From Lachnospiraceae bacterium (GTDB lineage Bacteria > Bacillota > Clostridia > Lachnospirales > Lachnospiraceae): 47,499 nucleotides of DNA. Below are positions 42,380-47,499 of this stretch, piece by piece. The notes beneath the pieces were generated by a model. The model was not told the origin of the DNA, did not search any database, and was given only the letters and a program-made list of their open reading frames with translations. Numbering within the stretch: position 1 is the stretch's first letter; each line of letters opens with the position of its first letter. The stretch spans positions 1 through 47,499 of the forward strand of contig JAGAIZ010000084.1 in assembly GCA_017626325.1 (NCBI GenBank). The letters are read 5' to 3'. A program made the position numbers and the translations under genes.

Positions 42380-43966
42380 TCAACAAACAACCATAATACC
42401 GCCGTTATCTGTAATGCCGTGTACCTGCAGTCCCATTTTTCTGCTGTCTTGTACTCTGAGCAGCAATTCTTCGCTCATCACTTCCCCCGGCACGAGCAAC
42501 GGTATTCCCGGCGGATACAGAGAAATAAAATCGGCCAGCACCCGCCCTGCGGACGCTGCTAACGGTATCTCCTCCTGCAGACTGTCAAAAGCCTGCGCCG
42601 GCATCATCCGCACTTCCGGTTCTGTATCCGTCGGCTTTGCGCGTTCCGGTTCTTCATGCTCCGCCTCTATCCCCTCCGGCTTCACACATCCTGAGCCTGC
42701 GCGTTCCGATTCCGTAGCTTCCGGCTCCGTCCGGTTTCGCTCCGGCATTCCTTCCTCTTTTCTCTTCTGTATTTCTATCTTATCATCTATCTGCATGATT
42801 GCATCAGCCAATCTCTCCCAGCCTTCTCCGGTATCCATAATCGTCATCATCGCAAGCACATAGGTAGCCGCCGCCATCTCCATCTGCAGATGAAAGTCAT
42901 CCCGCAGCATATCATATAACTGCTGTCCTGTCATCGGCGTATTCTTCACAGAAATCACCAGCTTACCCATATCCCAGCCCGCCAGGGCATATTTTGCCCT
43001 CCGGGCTTCATACGCGCCGCATGAATCCGGCGTACATGCCACATCTGCCATTTTCCCCACACGGATATGCTTACAAACATCTATTCTGCGCATGAAAGCG
43101 TCATACCGCGTCTGAAATAAAGCCAAACGCTCTCTGCCCTCCGCTTCCATATAACGAACACAACAATCCATACTCGCCATCATCACGTAGGAAGGACTGC
43201 TGGTCTGCAGCATCGTCAGAAGCCTTCGCAGCTTCCTGCGGTTGACACGTTCTCCGTTTACATGCAGCAAAGCCGTCTGCGTCATTGCCGGAAGCGTCTT
43301 ATGCAGGCTATGAATCACCAGATCCGCGCCTCCTGCGACAGCCCCCTCTTTAAGATGAGCGCCATGCGCTTCATCCACGATCAGAAGCCTGCCTCTTGCA
43401 TGTACTGCTTTCGCAACCGCCTCCACATCCGACAGAATTCCTTCGTAAGTCGGCGACGTGATGACCACCGCTTTACAGCCGGGGTATTGATCCAGCAGCC
43501 TGCTGATTTCATGGACATCCACACCGTCATAGATACCGTATTCCTCTATGATCGCGGGATAGTAATAATGCAGCGTCAGCCGCTGCAGAATCGCCGCATG
43601 ATACACCGACCTGTGACAGTTACGTGCAATGAGAATCTCATCTCCCTGCTCAGTCGCTGCCATAACAGACGCCAGCACACCGCAGGTACTTCCGTTTACC
43701 AGATAATGTGTCTCCTCCGCGCCATACAGCCGCCCCGCCCTCTCCTGCGCCTCTTGCAGAATTCCTTCCGCGTGGTGCAGGTTGTCGAATCCATCTATCT
43801 CCGTAATATCCAGGCGGTAGTACTCCGCCATTTCGCCCGCCAGCGGACTGCGCTTGTGCCCCGGCATATGATATGGATAGAAATCTGTGTCCGCATATTC
43901 CTGCAGCGCCTGATACAGTCCCCGCGACGATAATCCTTCCAAATCCTTCTGCGATAATTGATTCAT
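42380..43966 (-). CDS. Orn/Lys/Arg decarboxylase-family PLP enzyme (YaaO-like)
   Basis: A 528-residue fold-type I PLP enzyme. It has YPYHMPGHKRSPLAGE, the glycine-rich HYLVNGSTCGVLASV, the aspartate contact LIVDEAHGAHL and the PLP lysine in HSLHKTLPAMTQ. Family members decarboxylate lysine, arginine or ornithine; the substrate is not visible. An insertion of about 60 residues, rich in Glu, Pro, Thr and Arg (PERNRTEPEATESERAGSG on), separates the main body from the C-terminal domain, which is unusual. The start at 43966 has AGGAG 5 nt upstream. It heads the yaaO-to-yabC-like block. Confidence 0.92.
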   Translation of the reverse strand: MNQLSQKDLEGLSSRGLYQALQEYADTDFYPYHMPGHKRSPLAGEMAEYYRLDITEIDGFDNLHHAEGILQEAQERAGRLYGAEETHYLVNGSTCGVLASVMAATEQGDEILIARNCHRSVYHAAILQRLTLHYYYPAIIEEYGIYDGVDVHEISRLLDQYPGCKAVVITSPTYEGILSDVEAVAKAVHARGRLLIVDEAHGAHLKEGAVAGGADLVIHSLHKTLPAMTQTALLHVNGERVNRRKLRRLLTMLQTSSPSYVMMASMDCCVRYMEAEGRERLALFQTRYDAFMRRIDVCKHIRVGKMADVACTPDSCGAYEARRAKYALAGWDMGKLVISVKNTPMTGQQLYDMLRDDFHLQMEMAAATYVLAMMTIMDTGEGWERLADAIMQIDDKIEIQKRKEEGMPERNRTEPEATESERAGSGCVKPEGIEAEHEEPERAKPTDTEPEVRMMPAQAFDSLQEEIPLAASAGRVLADFISLYPPGIPLLVPGEVMSEELLLRVQDSRKMGLQVHGITDNGGIMVVC

Positions 43967-43992
43967 CTCCACTCCTGTCTGCACAGCCCGCA

Positions 43993-44535
43993 TTAAACAG
44001 CCCGTTTGCCATGTCCTCTGCGCAGTCCTACCGTCTCCCGCAAAGAACAATATTTATCGGCCGCAGTGACCACCCATGCTTCGCTGCAGGTAGGCGGCAC
44101 AACGGTAAGAGGCCACATATGCTTTCTGATAATCTCCCGCTGTATATCCGACAGTTGGTACTCCTTCTCCGCATTCTCAAGCGCAGTCGCCGGATGATGG
44201 AAGCCATGCATTCTCTTTCTCTGTGACAGATATTCTTTATCATGCCAGTCATACAGGAAATAGTCATGCAGAAGAGCGCCCCTTACCAGATCATGCTTGT
44301 TACAGTGCAGGCCCAGCTTCCTGTTGATCAGCAGACTGTACCGTGCCACATCCATACAATGATTGTGCACCGTCATCGTACCATGCTGGATATGCTCTCT
44401 TGTACTTTTGAAATTCTCTGAGTCCATAATATCGGAGCCATGCTCCTTCAACAATGCCTGTATTCTCTTATGCCGCTCATACAGCTTCCGTATACGCTCT
44501 CTGCGCTTTGCTCTGCGCCATTCCAGAATCCCCAT
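43993..44535 (-). CDS. HD domain phosphohydrolase
   Basis: A 180-residue HD-superfamily protein, metal-dependent phosphohydrolase-like. Metal motifs are visible: HNHCMDVARYS (His), RGALLHDYFLYDWHD (His-Asp), HHP and AADKYCSLRET. The N-terminus is basic. The substrate is unknown. The start at 44535 has AGGGG 7 nt upstream. It lies 26 bp before the decarboxylase on the same strand, so they may be co-transcribed. Confidence 0.85.
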   Translation of the reverse strand: MGILEWRRAKRRERIRKLYERHKRIQALLKEHGSDIMDSENFKSTREHIQHGTMTVHNHCMDVARYSLLINRKLGLHCNKHDLVRGALLHDYFLYDWHDKEYLSQRKRMHGFHHPATALENAEKEYQLSDIQREIIRKHMWPLTVVPPTCSEAWVVTAADKYCSLRETVGLRRGHGKRAV

Positions 44536-44590
44536 CTTATTACCCCTCACACTATCCTTCATTCCTATGAAATCTTTGGTTACCTTCATT

Positions 44591-45769
44591 TTATTTCTCA
44601 ATCAGCTCATGAAGAACCCTGGCGCGGTGCGCCCATGTATGCGCCTTTTGCGCCATGGCATATCCCTGATCAGCGATCTTCTGCATCTTTACCGGGTCCG
44701 CCAGAAGCCCTGCCGCCATTTCCGGCAGTCTCTCCATCTGTGACAATGAATAAATGCTGCAATCCACATTATCATGCAGAATGCTGTCCAGATATACGCT
44801 GCTGTCTGTCAGACATACCGCGCCATTCAGCATCGAGTTAAAAATCCTGTCATGAGCGCCGTCCTTAAACCATGGCATTACGTTTAAAGAAAGCTTCGTC
44901 TGGCATAATTTCTTCAGACATCCTACAGAATCCAAGCTGTTCATCAAAATAAGATTTTCAGGTCTCCGGCAAGGCAGAAGCTCCCATCCGTCTCCAAATA
45001 CATGCACCTTGATGCCCGCGTCCACCAACTCTTTCACGGCCCTGCCCCTGACTGTATAACGGATATACAGATCAATAAAAGTAAGGGCCGCCATAGTCTT
45101 CTTCAATTCTTCCTCCGGCGCCTCTCCTAATTCATTCAGAAGATGGGCTTCCGCTACCGCTTCCACCGTTTGCCATGGATTGGCTAACAGATCGTCAATC
45201 ATGCCATTATAAAATGCCGTATACTCATCGTCGATTCTGGTAATATATTTCTCAAAGGTCTTCGGCGCACAGTAATTGCCGACCATGGTTACATCATACT
45301 TGCGGCATTCTATCGGCACATTAGACCTATTCGGATACAATTCCGTACCCGCCAGCGGCAGGAACATACTGCTCTCTATTTCCGGAAAAAATCTGCGCAT
45401 ATACTTCTCATGGTTCCTGTCAATGCTCAGATGATGATATCCTTCCGGCACTTTCTCCAGAAAATGGTGATAGTACATCGGATGATCCACCACGATATTG
45501 TAACTCGGAATCTTCAGGGCATCCCACATCGACCGGTCATTCTCGTCCAGAAAATATTCTTCCCCGCTCATTCCGTGAAAGTTAAAATTAATAAGAACCG
45601 TATTCCCCTGTTCAAAGAAGCTGTGAAAAAACTTCTCCGTACTGCTCCATGGCTTGCTCAGATTATAGATAAATACTTCATGTCCCAGTTCTTTCATCGC
45701 TTCTGCAATCTGAATGGAGAAGTACCCCTGTGTCTCTATATCGCCCTCAAAAAACATGACCTTTTTCAT
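44591..45769 (-). CDS. CgeB-like glycosyltransferase
   Basis: A 392-residue GT-B-like protein: N-terminal KKVMFFEGDIETQGYFSIQIAEAMKELGHEVFIYN, and a C-terminal donor domain with HVFGDGWELLPC and PWFKDGAHDRIFNSMLNGAVCLTDSSVYLD, which matches the CgeB-type Glyco_trans_1_2 domain. CgeB proteins glycosylate spore surfaces in Bacillus, but the family is broad. No signal or membrane segment is seen. The ribosome site is weak. It lies between EIIC and the HD gene on the same strand. Confidence 0.85.
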   Translation of the reverse strand: MKKVMFFEGDIETQGYFSIQIAEAMKELGHEVFIYNLSKPWSSTEKFFHSFFEQGNTVLINFNFHGMSGEEYFLDENDRSMWDALKIPSYNIVVDHPMYYHHFLEKVPEGYHHLSIDRNHEKYMRRFFPEIESSMFLPLAGTELYPNRSNVPIECRKYDVTMVGNYCAPKTFEKYITRIDDEYTAFYNGMIDDLLANPWQTVEAVAEAHLLNELGEAPEEELKKTMAALTFIDLYIRYTVRGRAVKELVDAGIKVHVFGDGWELLPCRRPENLILMNSLDSVGCLKKLCQTKLSLNVMPWFKDGAHDRIFNSMLNGAVCLTDSSVYLDSILHDNVDCSIYSLSQMERLPEMAAGLLADPVKMQKIADQGYAMAQKAHTWAHRARVLHELIEK

Positions 45770-45790
45770 AGATGTAACCGCACGCCTTTC

Positions 45791-46879
45791 TTATATCGCT
45801 TCCGCCTGGTCCCGGTAAAGCACCGCCGTGATCACAAAACTCGCTACAAAGGATACTGCCCCTACGATAATCGCCTTCACCAGATTATAAGGCTCTTCCG
45901 CACTGTAAAACATCAGAATAGACGGTATACTGGGAAATGTATAAATAAAGCAGTGCACTGTAATAAGTCCCTGCACAACGCCCGCTATCATACATCCCAA
46001 AATATTGCCGACCGCCGGGGTTTTTTCTTTAAAACAAATACCGAAAATGGACGGCTCCGCAATTCCGGGAATCAACGCCGTAACCATAGCGCTAAGCGAC
46101 ATGGATTTCAACTCCGGTTTCCTCGTTCTCACGAATACACCCAGATCACAGCCCGCAAGGGAAATATTAGAAATAAACAAAGCCGGCATAATACCATAAT
46201 CAACACCCGTCAGACCAATCTGCGTAATCGCCAATGTCATAAAAATCCAATGCATGCCCGTAGACACGAGCACAAGCGTTAATGCCGCAAAGATTCCCCA
46301 TGCCAAAACCGGCACTTCTGTCTGCATGACATTAAGCCCTTCTGCCAGTGCATTACTGATAACGCTCACTGCCGGATCAATCGCCAAGATGCCCAGTAAG
46401 GAAGTAATCAGAATAGCGCATACCGCCAGAAAATAAGGCTGCAGGCTCTCTCTAATGACTTTTTTCAGGAAACGAATAACATGCGACATGCAATATATTA
46501 ACAAAATCACAGGAATAACGCTGTATGCATATGTCGCAGAAATCACCGGAATACCGGCGAACGTAACCTTCTCGCCGCTCTCCATAAGCGCTCCAAAATC
46601 AGGCAGCAGCATAACGCACACGCTGATAATCGCAATCAGAGGATCCGTATCGAAATGCTTCGCCGCAGAATACGCTACCATAACCGGCAGGAAATAAAAG
46701 GGCGCTGTGGCAATGGCCGACATAATCGTCTCTGTCGTTCCTGTTAAAATATGCACGCTGCCAAGAAGCAGCACAATCATCTTAAGGATTCCGCCCGCCA
46801 AAAGAATCGGTATAATAGGCGCCATACACTCGCTGATATGATCAAATACTGCTGATAGACATTTCTTAATCTTTTTCAC
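45791..46879 (-). CDS. Orphan PTS EIIC permease (glucose/beta-glucoside family)
   Basis: A 362-residue membrane protein with about ten hydrophobic segments, starting CLSAVFDHISECMAPIIPILLAGGILKMIV. EIIC motifs are GMHWIFMT and IPGIAEPSIFGICFKEK, the loop that binds the sugar in the glucose superfamily. No EIIA or EIIB domain is fused or adjacent, so it must use partners elsewhere or has a different role. The start is GTG at 46879 with AAAGGAG upstream. Its leader has a purine-rich tandem repeat. The sugar is unknown. Confidence 0.88.
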   Translation of the reverse strand: MKKIKKCLSAVFDHISECMAPIIPILLAGGILKMIVLLLGSVHILTGTTETIMSAIATAPFYFLPVMVAYSAAKHFDTDPLIAIISVCVMLLPDFGALMESGEKVTFAGIPVISATYAYSVIPVILLIYCMSHVIRFLKKVIRESLQPYFLAVCAILITSLLGILAIDPAVSVISNALAEGLNVMQTEVPVLAWGIFAALTLVLVSTGMHWIFMTLAITQIGLTGVDYGIMPALFISNISLAGCDLGVFVRTRKPELKSMSLSAMVTALIPGIAEPSIFGICFKEKTPAVGNILGCMIAGVVQGLITVHCFIYTFPSIPSILMFYSAEEPYNLVKAIIVGAVSFVASFVITAVLYRDQAEAI

Positions 46880-46950
46880 GTTTACTCCTTTATTGCTGCC
46901 TGATCTTACTGTTTGTTTTATGCATTAATCTTGTATGCTCTTTTAGTTTG

Positions 46951-47049
46951 GTTTTTCTCTTACTCTATGATTCTTATATTTATCTTATGGTTCTTGTATT
47001 TACTCTATGTTCTTATCTGTACTCTACGGTCTTATATTTACTCTTTATA
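46951..47049 (-). repeat. Degenerate ~20-nt tandem repeat (about five units) in the EIIC leader
   Basis: Units start at 46951, 46971, 46991, 47010 and 47030, with the common pattern TTCTTATATTTACTCTATG on the plus strand. On the EIIC mRNA the repeats are purine-rich (CATAGAGTAAATA-AAGAA). Confidence 0.75.
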
Positions 47050-47285
47050 TCGGCCAAATTCATTTTCCTGATTATCCCTGAACTTTCTGATAGCTATTTA
47101 CTCTTAAATGAATTTCTGAATCTTGGATTTCAAAATTCCTAAAGCTATTAACTTGTCATCAAATAAGAAATACCCGCCTTTTATAGTAGCATATTTTATC
47201 CTAAAATGATATGGCTTTGATAAAAACGATATTTACGAAAACGATATTACCAGACTAAACAATACTGCAAGCGATATTGCAATTA

Positions 47286-47312
47286 AAACTTTGGAATTGA
47301 AACTTTGGAATT
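47286..47312. repeat. Direct repeat AAACTTTGGAATT
   Basis: Two identical 13-bp copies (47286-47298 and 47300-47312) 14 bp apart in an intergenic AT-rich stretch. ACGATATT also recurs just before it. Confidence 0.5.
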
Positions 47313-47377
47313 AAATCAGTTAATAGATCTATAGAAGCAACAGCACAGCCAATAAATAAAATTATTGCTAATTAAAT

Positions 47378-47414
47378 ATGCCGGTAAACACGCGATATAC
47401 GTATTCACCGGCAT
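47378..47414 (-). terminator. Intrinsic terminator of the tRNA-Lys transcript
   Basis: On the minus strand ATGCCGGTGAATACG pairs with CGTGTTTACCGGCAT (15 bp, two G-T pairs) around TATATCG, then ATTTAATT. It lies just downstream of the tRNA. Confidence 0.75.
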
Positions 47415-47442
47415 CACTATTCGTCTCTTCCACATCTTTGCG

Positions 47443-47499
47443 TGAAGCACGGGGGATTCGAACCCCCGACAACCTGATTAAAAGTCAGGTGCTCTACCG
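47443..47499 (-). tRNA. tRNA-Lys (UUU), partial
   Basis: The minus strand reads CGGTAGAGCACCTGACTT, then TTAATCAGG: an anticodon stem CTGA/TCAG with anticodon TTT (Lys). It continues with the T-arm GGGGGTTCGAATCCCCC and the acceptor strand GTGCTTC plus discriminator A. The 5' part lies beyond the window edge. CCA is not encoded. Confidence 0.92.

Larger units (their letters stand above)
46880..47442. other. AT-rich gene-free region upstream of EIIC
   Basis: 563 bp with no gene. It holds the EIIC ribosome site, a 20-nt tandem repeat array (46951-47049), an AT-rich stretch (47050-47200) with TACTATAAA-like motifs as a possible minus promoter, a 13-bp direct repeat (47286-47312) and a tRNA terminator (47378-47414). 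No clear BglG-type antiterminator site is seen. Confidence 0.55.

Noticed and set aside
1-47499. Prophage, transposase or integrase genes
   Set aside because: None of the plausible frames has integrase, transposase or phage structural motifs; hipBA is the only module suggestive of transfer.

Overview
The window looks like chromosome from a spore-forming gut or rumen Firmicute, most likely a Lachnospiraceae (class Clostridia). The evidence is the spmA/spmB sporulation genes, a ricT-holB-yaaR block as in Bacillus, a FabK/FabT-type fatty acid synthesis cluster, TTGACA/TATAAT promoters, GGAGG ribosome sites and many carbohydrate-uptake genes. I see no prophage, insertion sequence or CRISPR array. 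Most genes lie on the minus strand.

Left part (1-11 kb): a YtfQ-type furanose-sugar ABC transporter (ATPase cut by the window edge, plus its binding protein) is divergent from an AraR-type GntR/LacI hybrid repressor. Next comes a sensor operon of YesM-type histidine kinase, a second membrane-anchored YtfQ-like binding protein and a YesN-type AraC response regulator. It is divergent from a membrane GGDEF diguanylate cyclase, which is followed by a DUF885 metallopeptidase-like protein.

Middle part (11-30 kb): a FabT-like MarR repressor, a membrane-anchored Mrr-type nuclease-like protein, a GH27 glycosidase, polyphosphate kinase and a CorA transporter. Then follow spmB, a CE2-like esterase, a COG2509 FAD protein, a GH3 beta-xylosidase-like enzyme with a divergent AraC regulator, a CUT1 ABC transporter without ATPase, spmA, and a hipBA toxin-antitoxin module. 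Four repeats at exactly 39-nt spacing lie upstream of hipB. A 420-nt stretch at 16.7-17.1 kb has no gene but holds consecutive strong hairpins and may encode a small RNA.

Right part (30-47.5 kb): a fatty acid synthesis cluster transcribed acpP-fabK, then fabD-fabG-fabF-fabZ-(fabK-like)-fabH. FabT-type boxes (TAGTTTGAnnnTCAAA) lie upstream of acpP, fabD and the unlinked fabT gene, which suggests one autoregulated regulon. Upstream is a block matching the Bacillus yaaO-to-yabC order (decarboxylase, nucleotide kinase, yaaR, holB, ricT, trmN6, rsmI), but with a guanylate-kinase-like protein where Bacillus has Tmk. Then come an HD protein, a CgeB-like glycosyltransferase, an orphan PTS EIIC with a tandem-repeat leader, and a partial tRNA-Lys at the edge.

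Functions are assigned from motifs and remembered family sequences; no database search was run.
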